From Anaerostipes amylophilus (GTDB lineage: Bacteria; Bacillota; Clostridia; Lachnospirales; Lachnospiraceae): DNA of 64,000 bases. Below are positions 1 to 7,398 of this stretch, piece by piece. The notes below the pieces were generated by a model. The model saw only the letters and a program-made list of their open reading frames with translations. It did not search any database and was not told where the DNA came from. Numbering within the stretch: position 1 is the stretch's first letter; the number at the start of each line of letters is the position of its first letter. Made by a program: the position numbers and the translations under genes. The stretch spans positions 62,001-126,000 of the forward strand of contig NZ_JAOQJG010000002.1 in the NCBI RefSeq assembly GCF_025567365.1, read 5' to 3'.

Positions 1-138
1 AAATTTATCAGTTCGCCCATTCGTTCGCCCATTACCGGGATAAGCACACTGAATTATGCCAGTAATACAAGCGGATACATATTCATTAGCAACAAAAGCC
101 TCTTCATAAGCCATAGGCATTTCATACATTCTTTTCAT
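1..138 (-). CDS. Short Cys-containing peptide, possible modified-peptide precursor (partial)
   Basis: This small open frame reads leftward and runs off the window at base 1; 46 codons are visible with no stop. The start is ATG at 138, with an AAGGGGG ribosome site about 7 bases upstream, so it looks translated. The N-terminus has an acidic leader-like part containing FVANEYVSAC. Cysteines are at residues 24 and 31, followed by a Gly/Asn/Arg-rich stretch in which NGRT is repeated. There is no signal peptide or membrane segment. It diverges from a SPASM radical SAM gene and a peptide-type ABC exporter, so I infer it may be their substrate. I do not recognise a named family, and it could instead be an unrelated small protein. 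The C-terminus, where a core peptide would lie, is outside the window. Confidence 0.6.
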   Translation of the reverse strand, partial: MKRMYEMPMAYEEAFVANEYVSACITGIIQCAYPGNGRTNGRTDKF

Positions 139-335
139 GGTCAATTCCCCCTTTAATAAAAATACAATTCAATTTTGGGTTAAAATATCTATAATTATGG
201 GTAAGTGATTTCTTGATTTAAATTTAATATAAGGGGGATGGAAAGGGGGCAAGGCGTTTGAAATAAAAGGAAAGTTTTTGGCGTGATAGGCACAAAGGAT
301 CACTAGTCCATACTCAAATATAAGTCAAAATAAAA

Positions 336-365
336 CTTCCTTTTTCCATTCTCACATCATATAAT
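336..365 (+). promoter_or_regulatory. Probable promoter of the radical SAM/ABC operon
   Basis: A perfect TATAAT lies at 360-365, preceded by a poor -35 (TTCCTT region, 336-342) at about 17 bases. Transcription would begin near 372, just ahead of an AGAAGGTGA ribosome site (385-393) and the ATG at 398. The rest of 139-335 is A+T-rich, with no clear second promoter for the divergent peptide gene. Confidence 0.45.
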
Positions 366-397
366 AAAACAGAACACACAAGAAAGAAGGTGAGCCA

Positions 398-1510
398 ATG
401 TACGATTTAGGTAATATGGATTCAATGGAAAAAAGACTGATTCAAAAAGCATATATAAAACAAGCTCCGATCAATGGAAGTTTAGAGCTGTTACCACTTT
501 GTAATATGAACTGCGACATGTGTTATGTTCGTTTATCCAAAGCAGAGATGGAACAAAAAGGCCGTTTAAGAACGAAAGAAGAATGGATTTCACTGGCTCA
601 TCAGATGAAAGATGCAGGTACATTATTTTTATTATTAACAGGCGGGGAACCATTGTTATTTCCAGAATTTAAAGAGCTTTACAAAGAACTTCAGAATATG
701 GGAATGATTTTGACAATAAATTCAAATGGAACATTGATCAATGAGGAATGGGCGGATTTCTTTGCAAAGCATAAACCACGCAGAATCAATATTACATTAT
801 ATGGGGCAGATGATCAGGCATATGGAAAGTTATGTCATTATCCAGCTGGTTTTCAAAAGACAGTAAATGCAATCAGGATGCTTAGAGATAGAGAAATCGA
901 TGTCAAAATTAATGGAAGTATTACATCAAAAAATGAGGAAGATATAAAAAAGATCTTAGATATTGCAAAACAATACGATGCAGCAGTAAACCTGGATACA
1001 TACATGTATCCGGCAAGCAGGGAAAGAAATAAGCCGTTTGATGAACAAAGCCGTATGAATCCAAAGGATGCGGCAATGGCAAAAGTATTGATTTATAAAT
1101 ACCAGATGGGAGACATTGCGTTTGAAGAATATAGAAGAGCAATAATAAATACGATAGAACAATATATACCAGAAAACTATGGCTATGAACGGCATATTTC
1201 CTGTCTTGCAGGTAATTGCTCTTTTACAATTAATTGGCAGGGAATGATACGTCCATGTGTGATGCAAAGTATGCCACAGGTAAATGTATTCGATAAAGGA
1301 TTTTTACAAGGATGGGAAACGATTTCAAATGAAACAAAAAAGATACTTATCAATGAAGCATGTGTATCATGCAGGTACCGTCCAATCTGCAACATCTGTG
1401 CAGTTGCAGCATTGCTTGAAACAGGAAACTATGATGGAATACCAGAATATATTTGTGAATATACAAAAGAATTTTATAGAATCATGAAAGAAGGTGCTCG
1501 TATATGTTAG
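398..1510 (+). CDS. Radical SAM/SPASM peptide-modifying enzyme
   Basis: A 370-residue radical SAM enzyme, probably cytosolic. The SAM-binding [4Fe-4S] motif CxxxCxxC is at C35, C39 and C42 (CNMNCDMC), and the GGEPL motif follows near residue 86. The C-terminal third is a SPASM domain: CLAGNC near 269, IRPC near 286, then a Cx2Cx5Cx2C cluster near 322-334 and a last Cys near 354. SPASM proteins commonly install thioether or C-C crosslinks in ribosomal peptides, or act in peptide-derived cofactor maturation. No RiPP-recognition element is visible at the N-terminus. The stop overlaps the start of an ABC exporter, and a short Cys peptide is encoded divergently, so the context supports peptide modification and export. 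The actual substrate is not proven. Confidence 0.9.
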   Translation: MYDLGNMDSMEKRLIQKAYIKQAPINGSLELLPLCNMNCDMCYVRLSKAEMEQKGRLRTKEEWISLAHQMKDAGTLFLLLTGGEPLLFPEFKELYKELQNMGMILTINSNGTLINEEWADFFAKHKPRRINITLYGADDQAYGKLCHYPAGFQKTVNAIRMLRDREIDVKINGSITSKNEEDIKKILDIAKQYDAAVNLDTYMYPASRERNKPFDEQSRMNPKDAAMAKVLIYKYQMGDIAFEEYRRAIINTIEQYIPENYGYERHISCLAGNCSFTINWQGMIRPCVMQSMPQVNVFDKGFLQGWETISNETKKILINEACVSCRYRPICNICAVAALLETGNYDGIPEYICEYTKEFYRIMKEGARIC

Positions 1511-3300
1511 ATGATGAAAATCAGGATCAATCAAATCAGAAAATATCATTTGAATCTTTGGACATTCTGATCGGAAAATGGAAAGATGGAACATTTTCAG
1601 AGATCATTGATGACTGGAAATGGATTTTTTCATATAGCAAACGATATAAAGGCGCGATCGCATTTTACACGATTCTTGGTATTTTCAGCACATCAATGGG
1701 ACTGGTAGGAAGTGTTGCCAGTAAATATATGATCGATATCATCACAGGTTATCAGATGAGCAAGCTTTGGATTATGATCGTGATCACACTTGGAAGCGCA
1801 TTTTTCAGCATGACCATTGGAAATGTGATCGGTCGTATTTCAACAAAGTTAAGTATCTATATTAATAATGACATTCAGGCAGATATTTTTGATAAGATCA
1901 TTGATGCGGACTGGATGGAGATCAGTCAGTACAGCAATGGAGATGTATTAAACCGATTTAACAGCGATGTCAGTACGATCAGTGGAAATGCGATCAGCTG
2001 GCTGCCAACGATCATTATTGCTGTTTATGATTTTATCGCAACATTTGTGGTTATTTGGCATTATGATAAGATCATGTCACTTTTAGCATTTGCAAGTGCA
2101 CCTTTTATGCTCGTGATGTCTAAATTTCTGATCTCAAAGCAGAGAGAATATGGAAAGAAAGTCCGTGAAATGAGCAGTGATATGATGACGTTTGAAGTAG
2201 AAACATTTTATAATTTTGATACGATCAAATCATTTGGAATTTCTTCTCTATATGGAAAGAAGATGAGACAATGGCAGGAGAAATTTAAAGATATCAGTTT
2301 AAAATACAACATGTTCACGATCAAAACGAATATCTTAATGTCACTGGTTGGAATGGTCGTACAATATGCGGCATTTGGATATTGCCTGTTCCGATTGTGG
2401 ACAAGAGATATCACTTATGGAACGATGACTTTGTTTTTGCAGCAGAGAAGCAGTTTAAATGGCGCATTTAACAATCTGGTATCAATTATTCCAAATTTTT
2501 TAAACAGCTCCATTTCAGCACACCGTATCAGAGAGCTTGCACAGCTTAAGAAAGAAGTACATATTCCAGAAAGTTCAGAGATGGACGATTATGTGGAAGA
2601 TGGATTTGAAGTGAAGATGCGGGATGTAAACTTCTCTTATATCGAAGGAAACCGAGTTATCACAGATTCAGCATTTGTGGCAAAACCGGGAGAGATCGTG
2701 GCGCTGGTTGGTCCGTCTGGAGAGGGAAAGACAACGATGATCCGTTTGATCTTAGGTCTGATCCGACCGGAAAAGGGAGAAGCATATTTAAAAGCATCCA
2801 ATGGAAAACAGGTGGAAATGAATGCCGATACTCGCCATTTATTTGCCTATGTACCACAGGGCAATACAATACTTTCTGGAACGATCGCTGAGAATCTAAG
2901 AATGGTAAAGCAGGATGCGACGGACGAAGAAATGATAGAAGCTTTGAAGATTTCCTGTGCGTGGGATTTTGTAAAGGAGATGGATGAAACGATCTATACA
3001 AAGATTGGAGAGAGAGGCCGCGGATTTTCAGAAGGACAGGCGCAGAGAATTGCGATCGCAAGAGCAGTCTTAAGAGATGCACCGGTATTATTACTGGATG
3101 AAGCGACATCGGCACTTGATGTAACAACAGAACGTAAGGTATTAAGAAATATCATACAACAGCGTCCGAACAAGACATGTATCGTGACAACTCACAGACC
3201 AAGCGTGTTAAATATGTGCCAGAGAGTCTACAGAGTTATGGAAACACAGGTCACAGAATTATCAGAAGAAGAATCAAGTAAGATGGCAATGGACTTTTAG
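1504..3300 (+). CDS. ABC exporter, fused permease and ATPase
   Basis: A 598-residue half-transporter, with a transmembrane domain of about six helices (residues 50-330) followed by an ATPase domain. Visible motifs are Walker A GPSGEGKTT near 402, the Q-loop in YVPQGN, the signature FSEGQAQR near 508, Walker B LLLLDEAT near 530, and an H-loop histidine in TTHRPS. In the signature, SEGQ replaces the usual SGGQ. The protein would act as a homodimer in the cytoplasmic membrane. There is no N-terminal C39 peptidase domain, so any leader removal would need another protease. The ATG overlaps the radical SAM stop by seven bases, implying translational coupling. I infer that it exports the modified peptide. 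Confidence 0.9.
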   Translation: MLDDENQDQSNQKISFESLDILIGKWKDGTFSEIIDDWKWIFSYSKRYKGAIAFYTILGIFSTSMGLVGSVASKYMIDIITGYQMSKLWIMIVITLGSAFFSMTIGNVIGRISTKLSIYINNDIQADIFDKIIDADWMEISQYSNGDVLNRFNSDVSTISGNAISWLPTIIIAVYDFIATFVVIWHYDKIMSLLAFASAPFMLVMSKFLISKQREYGKKVREMSSDMMTFEVETFYNFDTIKSFGISSLYGKKMRQWQEKFKDISLKYNMFTIKTNILMSLVGMVVQYAAFGYCLFRLWTRDITYGTMTLFLQQRSSLNGAFNNLVSIIPNFLNSSISAHRIRELAQLKKEVHIPESSEMDDYVEDGFEVKMRDVNFSYIEGNRVITDSAFVAKPGEIVALVGPSGEGKTTMIRLILGLIRPEKGEAYLKASNGKQVEMNADTRHLFAYVPQGNTILSGTIAENLRMVKQDATDEEMIEALKISCAWDFVKEMDETIYTKIGERGRGFSEGQAQRIAIARAVLRDAPVLLLDEATSALDVTTERKVLRNIIQQRPNKTCIVTTHRPSVLNMCQRVYRVMETQVTELSEEESSKMAMDF

Positions 3301-3314
3301 GACAAAGGATGTCC

Positions 3315-3342
3315 GAATACGGAAGATTCGTTGACCGTATTT
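3315..3342 (+). promoter_or_regulatory. Two mutually exclusive short hairpins over the sortase promoter
   Basis: AATACGG (3316-3322) and CCGTATT (3335-3341) form a perfect 7-bp inverted repeat followed by TTT. CGAAT (3314-3318) and ATTCG (3326-3330) form an alternative 5-bp hairpin. The outer repeat covers the -35 hexamer of the next promoter. It could be a weak terminator for the exporter operon or an operator. Confidence 0.35.
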
Positions 3343-3359
3343 TCAAAAAAATGTATAAT
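3331..3359 (+). promoter_or_regulatory. Promoter of the sortase-LCP-SPKTG operon
   Basis: TTGACC (3331-3336), a 17-base spacer and a perfect TATAAT (3354-3359). Transcription would start near 3366, downstream of the frame's first possible codon at 3309, so the gene start must be one of the ATGs at 3396 or 3399. Confidence 0.75.
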
Positions 3360-3398
3360 ATACTTGATAGAATCTATGAAAAAGTAAGGGGGAAGATG

Positions 3399-4190
3399 AT
3401 GAAGAAGAACGGATGGAAGATCATTCTGGCAATTGCAGTGTTAGTCTGTGTGGTCTGCCTTGGACGTTTTGGATGGATCAAGTACCAGAATCATAAGACA
3501 GAGCAGGCAAGGCAAGAGACATTAAAAGCCATTGCAAGCACTGAATTTACTGGAGAGAATGATGGGGACGAACCAGAGAAAGTTCCAGCGGGAGTTAAGC
3601 ATGGACAGAAGATTGATTTTAAGAAACTGATCAAGATCAACAGTGATATTTATGCATGGATTTATGTACCGGGAACAAGAATTGACTATCCTGTGGCACT
3701 GAATCAGGAAGATGATACCCACTATTTAAAATATAACTTTAAGAATGAACCAGAGTTTGCAGGATGTATCTATACAGAGAAAGCAAACAAAAAGGATTTT
3801 ACAGACCCTAATACTATTTTTTACGGACATAACATGAGAAATGGATCCATGTTCCAGAATCTTCACAAATTTGAGGATGAACAGTTCTTTAACAAACACA
3901 AAGAAGTATATGTATATACACCAAAGAAGACATATACATATACGATCTTTGCAGCTTACAAATTTGATGACAGACATTTATTAAAGACATTTAATTTTAA
4001 AAACAAAGCGAAGTTTGAGAATTATTTAAGAAATGTCAAGAATATCAGAGATATGGAAAGTCATATCAGAACAAAGCAGAAGGTTACAAGTAGCGACAAG
4101 ATTATTACGCTGAGCACCTGCGTAGGAGGACAGCCACATAATCGTTATCTAGTACAGGCGGTGTTAACAGATGAAAGAAGTGCAGAATAA
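3399..4190 (+). CDS. Class B-type sortase
   Basis: A membrane-anchored cysteine transpeptidase that joins sorting-signal proteins to the cell wall. An N-terminal membrane segment (about residues 5-22) is followed by a charged linker and the catalytic domain. The catalytic His is in YGHNM near residue 144. The Cys is in LSTCVGG near 241 and the Arg in HNRYLV near 249. Overall pattern and length (263 residues) fit SrtB-like enzymes. I chose ATG 3399 because AAGGGGG lies six bases upstream and the promoter rules out longer starts; ATG 3396 is equally in frame. Two genes downstream lies a protein with an SPKTG sorting signal, the kind of motif used by Clostridioides difficile SrtB, so that protein is a likely substrate. 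The end overlaps the LCP gene. Confidence 0.92.
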   Translation: MKKNGWKIILAIAVLVCVVCLGRFGWIKYQNHKTEQARQETLKAIASTEFTGENDGDEPEKVPAGVKHGQKIDFKKLIKINSDIYAWIYVPGTRIDYPVALNQEDDTHYLKYNFKNEPEFAGCIYTEKANKKDFTDPNTIFYGHNMRNGSMFQNLHKFEDEQFFNKHKEVYVYTPKKTYTYTIFAAYKFDDRHLLKTFNFKNKAKFENYLRNVKNIRDMESHIRTKQKVTSSDKIITLSTCVGGQPHNRYLVQAVLTDERSAE

Positions 4191-5352
4191 AGTAGATGAA
4201 GCAAAGAAACTCAATGACGAACTGAAGAAAGAGCTGGAAGGATATGATTCAGAGACAAAAGAAGAATTCCAAGGCTATGAAGTAAAGGAAGAGAAGCCGG
4301 AGAAGAAAAAGCAAAAGAAAAAGAAAACTCCGAAACAGATCGTAAAGAGAATTGTGATCGTGGCAGCGATCATCATACTACTTCCAACAGCGGTTATTTT
4401 AGGAATGTGGGCAATTGGGAAAAGTTCTCTTTTTGGCGGTAAAGTAGACATGTCGAAATCAGTGGATGGCGTAAAAGTCCAGAATAAGGGGGATTTGGTC
4501 ATTTACAAAGGCCACAAATACCAGTATAATGAGAATATGACAAATATCTTATTTATGGGTGTAGACAAAGAGAATCTTGATTCCAAAGAAAGCAAGCTCA
4601 AGATGCGTGGAGCCGGGCAGGCTGACACCATATTTGTAGCAGCAGTTGATACCTCAACAGGCAAGGTTACACTTGTCAACGTTCCAAGAGATATTATGAC
4701 TTACGTCAGATCATATGATAAGAACGGCAAATATGACGGGAAGAAACTTCGTCAGATCTGTCTGGCTTATGCATATGGGGATGGAAAGAAGAAGAGCTGT
4801 GAGAATGTAGCATATGCGGTATCACAAGTATTATACGGATTACCGATCCAGTCTTATATGTCCATTGACTTGTCAGCGATCAGCGTTTTGAATGATGCGG
4901 TTGGCGGGGTGAATGTTCAGGTGATCGGAGATCTGACTAGTGCAGATCCAGCTTTGAAGGAAGGAGCGAATGTCACACTGCTTGGTGGACAGGCAGAGAC
5001 ATATGTAAGATCCAGAGAATTTGAGCCATTGGATGCAAACTTGAAGCGTATGCAGAGACAGCAGCAGTATATTACATCTTATGCACAGAAAGCATTGCAG
5101 GAGATGAAGAATGACTTGACGTTACCACTAGATCTATTGAATCTTGTGTCTGACAATTCAGTAACGAATCTTTCAGCACCGAAGATCACATATCTGGTAA
5201 CGAAAGTTTCAGGAAGCAGTTTTTCAGCTGATAATATTCAGAGTATCGAATGTAACATCAAAGAAGGTGAGACAGGATATGCGGAATATTATCCAGATGA
5301 GACGAAACTCTTTGAGATGATATTAAAGGTATTTTATAAACAGGTCAGCTAA
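4171..5352 (+). CDS. LytR-CpsA-Psr family glycopolymer transferase
   Basis: A 393-residue LCP protein. Enzymes of this family move undecaprenyl-linked glycopolymers onto peptidoglycan. A Lys/Glu-rich cytosolic N-terminus (residues 1-55) is followed by one membrane segment (about 57-78) and the extracellular LCP domain. Family landmarks are NILFMGVD, ADTIFVAAVD, NVPRDI with the conserved Arg/Asp, LAYAYG and LNDAVGGV. The long lysine stretch before the membrane segment fits the positive-inside rule. The start overlaps the sortase end by 20 bases. Given the exopolysaccharide control genes just downstream and the glycan cluster at 49-64 kb, it may attach that polymer to the wall. Confidence 0.92.
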   Translation: MKEVQNKVDEAKKLNDELKKELEGYDSETKEEFQGYEVKEEKPEKKKQKKKKTPKQIVKRIVIVAAIIILLPTAVILGMWAIGKSSLFGGKVDMSKSVDGVKVQNKGDLVIYKGHKYQYNENMTNILFMGVDKENLDSKESKLKMRGAGQADTIFVAAVDTSTGKVTLVNVPRDIMTYVRSYDKNGKYDGKKLRQICLAYAYGDGKKKSCENVAYAVSQVLYGLPIQSYMSIDLSAISVLNDAVGGVNVQVIGDLTSADPALKEGANVTLLGGQAETYVRSREFEPLDANLKRMQRQQQYITSYAQKALQEMKNDLTLPLDLLNLVSDNSVTNLSAPKITYLVTKVSGSSFSADNIQSIECNIKEGETGYAEYYPDETKLFEMILKVFYKQVS

Positions 5353-5379
5353 GCTGAACTATTTAAGGGGGAACAGAAT

Positions 5380-5700
5380 ATGAAGAAGACAATCGTAATG
5401 TTAGCAACATTGATTATGAGTTTTGCTTTTGCAATATCTGTAATGGCAGCACCAAGTCCTGAGGACGAACACGATGATGATAATGGACCAACAACAACTT
5501 CACAGAAAAAAGAAACTCAGGAAAAGATTGATAAGAAAACAAAGATTACAGAAGATGAATTTGACAAAGACGGGGATAATGGAAGTTCTTCCTCTCCGAA
5601 GACTGGTGATCAGGGAGCACCGGTTACATTAGTATATGTATCACTGGCAGCTGCAGCATTAGCAGTATATGCAGCAAAACATGTACAAGAACAGAATTAA
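5380..5700 (+). CDS. Small acidic wall protein with SPKTG sorting signal
   Basis: A 106-residue secreted protein. It has a signal peptide (residues 1 to about 23, cleavage near VMAA), an acidic, Lys/Thr-rich and probably disordered linker (25-71), then S72-P-K-T-G76. A hydrophobic segment follows (about 80-98), and a short tail with Lys and His. This is the layout of a sortase substrate. SPKTG differs from classic LPXTG and matches the (S/N/P)PxTG type recognised by clostridial class B sortase. The mature part is only about 50 residues with no recognisable domain, so its function is unknown. It is last in the sortase-LCP operon and is followed by a strong terminator. The ribosome site is AAGGGGGAA upstream of ATG 5380. 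Confidence 0.85.
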   Translation: MKKTIVMLATLIMSFAFAISVMAAPSPEDEHDDDNGPTTTSQKKETQEKIDKKTKITEDEFDKDGDNGSSSSPKTGDQGAPVTLVYVSLAAAALAVYAAKHVQEQN

Positions 5701-5720
5701 TCACAATGTGCACCAAACAA

Positions 5721-5752
5721 AACCTCCGGTCGTAAAGAGACTGGGGGTTTTT
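5721..5752 (+). terminator. Rho-independent terminator
   Basis: AACCTCCGGTC (5721-5731) pairs with GACTGGGGGTT (5739-5749) with two G-U pairs, followed by a run of T. It ends the sortase operon. No separate promoter is evident before the next gene, so some readthrough may feed the exopolysaccharide genes. Confidence 0.85.
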
Positions 5753-5770
5753 CGAATATGAGGGTTGACT

Positions 5771-6502
5771 ATGATAGATATACATACACACATTTTGCCA
5801 GGATTAGATGATGGTGCAAGAGATATGGACGATTCCCTCGAGATGGCAGTAATTGCAGTACAAAGCGGGGTTCATGCACTGGCGGCAACATCACATGCGA
5901 ATACGGGAGGATTTTTCTCAGAATACAGCGTGGAAGGATATATGAAACGGCTTTCGGATTTCAGAAGAGAACTGGATAGAGAAGCTATTCCGCTAACAGT
6001 TTTATCAGGAATGGAGATTTTTATGACACATGAAGTTCCAGATATGATCAGGGAAGAAAGATTGTTGCCGCTCAATGAGACAGACTATTTCCTTATGGAA
6101 TTCAGCTTTGGAATTGAGCAGGAAGAGATGGATGAACTGATAGATGGAGTGATGGAACTTGGAGTAACACCGATCATTGCACATCCAGAACGTTATCAAT
6201 GTGTACAAGAATCGGCAAGGGGAATCTTTTACTGGATGGAACAAGGGTGTCTTACACAGATAAACAGAGGAAGTATCTTTGGAAGATTCGGAGAAAGAGC
6301 AAAGATATGTGCCGATCATTTATTGTCAAAAAGGATGGTTACCTGTATTGCAAGTGATGCACACAAACCATATGAACGGACAACATATATGGCAGATATA
6401 AAAGAATATATGGAAGATCATTATTCTTTTGAATATTCAAAGAAATTATTATATGATAATCCTAAGAAGATTTTTGAAGGAAAGAAGATCATACAAAAAT
6501 AA
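5771..6502 (+). CDS. PHP-type protein-tyrosine phosphatase, CpsB/YwqE family
   Basis: A 243-residue metal-dependent phosphatase of the PHP superfamily. These enzymes dephosphorylate the BY-kinases that control polysaccharide chain length. Metal-binding motifs are DIHTHILPGLDDGA at the N-terminus (H5, H7), a Glu in SGMEI, HPERY and SDAHK. I chose ATG 5771 because AGGG lies six bases upstream; the in-frame TTG at 5765 has no spacing to that site. The two BY-kinases at 7399 and 8972 are the obvious substrates. It is the first gene of a compact four-gene block. Confidence 0.93.
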   Translation: MIDIHTHILPGLDDGARDMDDSLEMAVIAVQSGVHALAATSHANTGGFFSEYSVEGYMKRLSDFRRELDREAIPLTVLSGMEIFMTHEVPDMIREERLLPLNETDYFLMEFSFGIEQEEMDELIDGVMELGVTPIIAHPERYQCVQESARGIFYWMEQGCLTQINRGSIFGRFGERAKICADHLLSKRMVTCIASDAHKPYERTTYMADIKEYMEDHYSFEYSKKLLYDNPKKIFEGKKIIQK

Positions 6503-6525
6503 CAGAAGTTAGGAGACTTAGTGAG

Positions 6526-7383
6526 ATGAAGAAATTAAAGATGGCAAGTTTTGTGATATTTTGTATATCACTGGCGGCGAGTTTGCTTTTTTGGTTTACA
6601 CAAGTCAGAAAAGGGGACAGGATCGGACCGGTGATCACAATTGATCAAAAAGAACTTACAGTGGATCTGAATGCGACAGATAAGTATTTCTTAAAAGGTG
6701 TAAAAGCAATTGATGCAAACGACGGTGATGTGACATCTTCTGTTGTTGTAGAAAGTGTATCAAACTTCTTAAGCGGAGGGCGCCGTCTTGTCGTTCTGGC
6801 AGCAGTGGATAATCATAACAATGTTAGCAGAGCCAATCGCATTGTAAAATATGCGGGGTATACCTCTCCGACATTTGATCTGAAGAAGCCATTGTGTTTT
6901 GAGTCAGGAGGATCTGTAAAGAATGAGGATCTGTTGAAGAATCTGACAGTCAAAGACAAGATTGACGGAGATTTGTCAAATCAGGTAAAGATTCTAACGA
7001 ATTCTGTAGTAGATCTTTATACACCAGGGGAATATCCGGTAAAACTACAGGTAAGCAACAGTGCAGGAGATACTGTATCATTTCAGGCAACGATACAAGT
7101 ATATAATGGAACAGAGAGATCAGAGATTCCATTTATCCATTTGAAGAAATATCTCGTGTATACAAAGAAAGGACATAAATTAAATGCCAAATCTTATATT
7201 TCAAAAGTATGTATGGGCGGAGATTATGAATCAAATGTCGAAGGGGACGTTGATAATAAGAAAGTAAGCATTAAGGACGAAGTAGATTATAACAAAGCAG
7301 GTTCCTATGAGATCACATATTCTGTAAAGAGTGGGAAGAGCCGTACAGGTACCGTAAGACTGATCGTGATCGTTACAGAATAG
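6526..7383 (+). CDS. Membrane-anchored protein with Ig-like (DUF5011-like) repeats
   Basis: A 285-residue protein with an N-terminal signal-anchor (about residues 5-26) and an extracellular part. Three similar Ig-like units are visible, each with an Asp-Gly-Asp/Asn type turn: NDGDVTSSV near 66, DGDLSNQV near 148, and VEGDVDNKKV near 240 ending in AGSYEITYSV. This resembles DUF5011-type bacterial Ig folds. It lies between the phosphatase and the BY-kinases with short gaps, so it probably acts at the outer face of the polysaccharide machinery. The precise role is unknown. Confidence 0.75.
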   Translation: MKKLKMASFVIFCISLAASLLFWFTQVRKGDRIGPVITIDQKELTVDLNATDKYFLKGVKAIDANDGDVTSSVVVESVSNFLSGGRRLVVLAAVDNHNNVSRANRIVKYAGYTSPTFDLKKPLCFESGGSVKNEDLLKNLTVKDKIDGDLSNQVKILTNSVVDLYTPGEYPVKLQVSNSAGDTVSFQATIQVYNGTERSEIPFIHLKKYLVYTKKGHKLNAKSYISKVCMGGDYESNVEGDVDNKKVSIKDEVDYNKAGSYEITYSVKSGKSRTGTVRLIVIVTE

Positions 7384-7398
7384 GAGGCAGGATGAGAT

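Noticed and set aside
3309..3398. Longer N-terminus for the sortase
   Set aside because: It would start upstream of a strong promoter and lacks a ribosome site; the ATG at 3399 gives a proper signal anchor.
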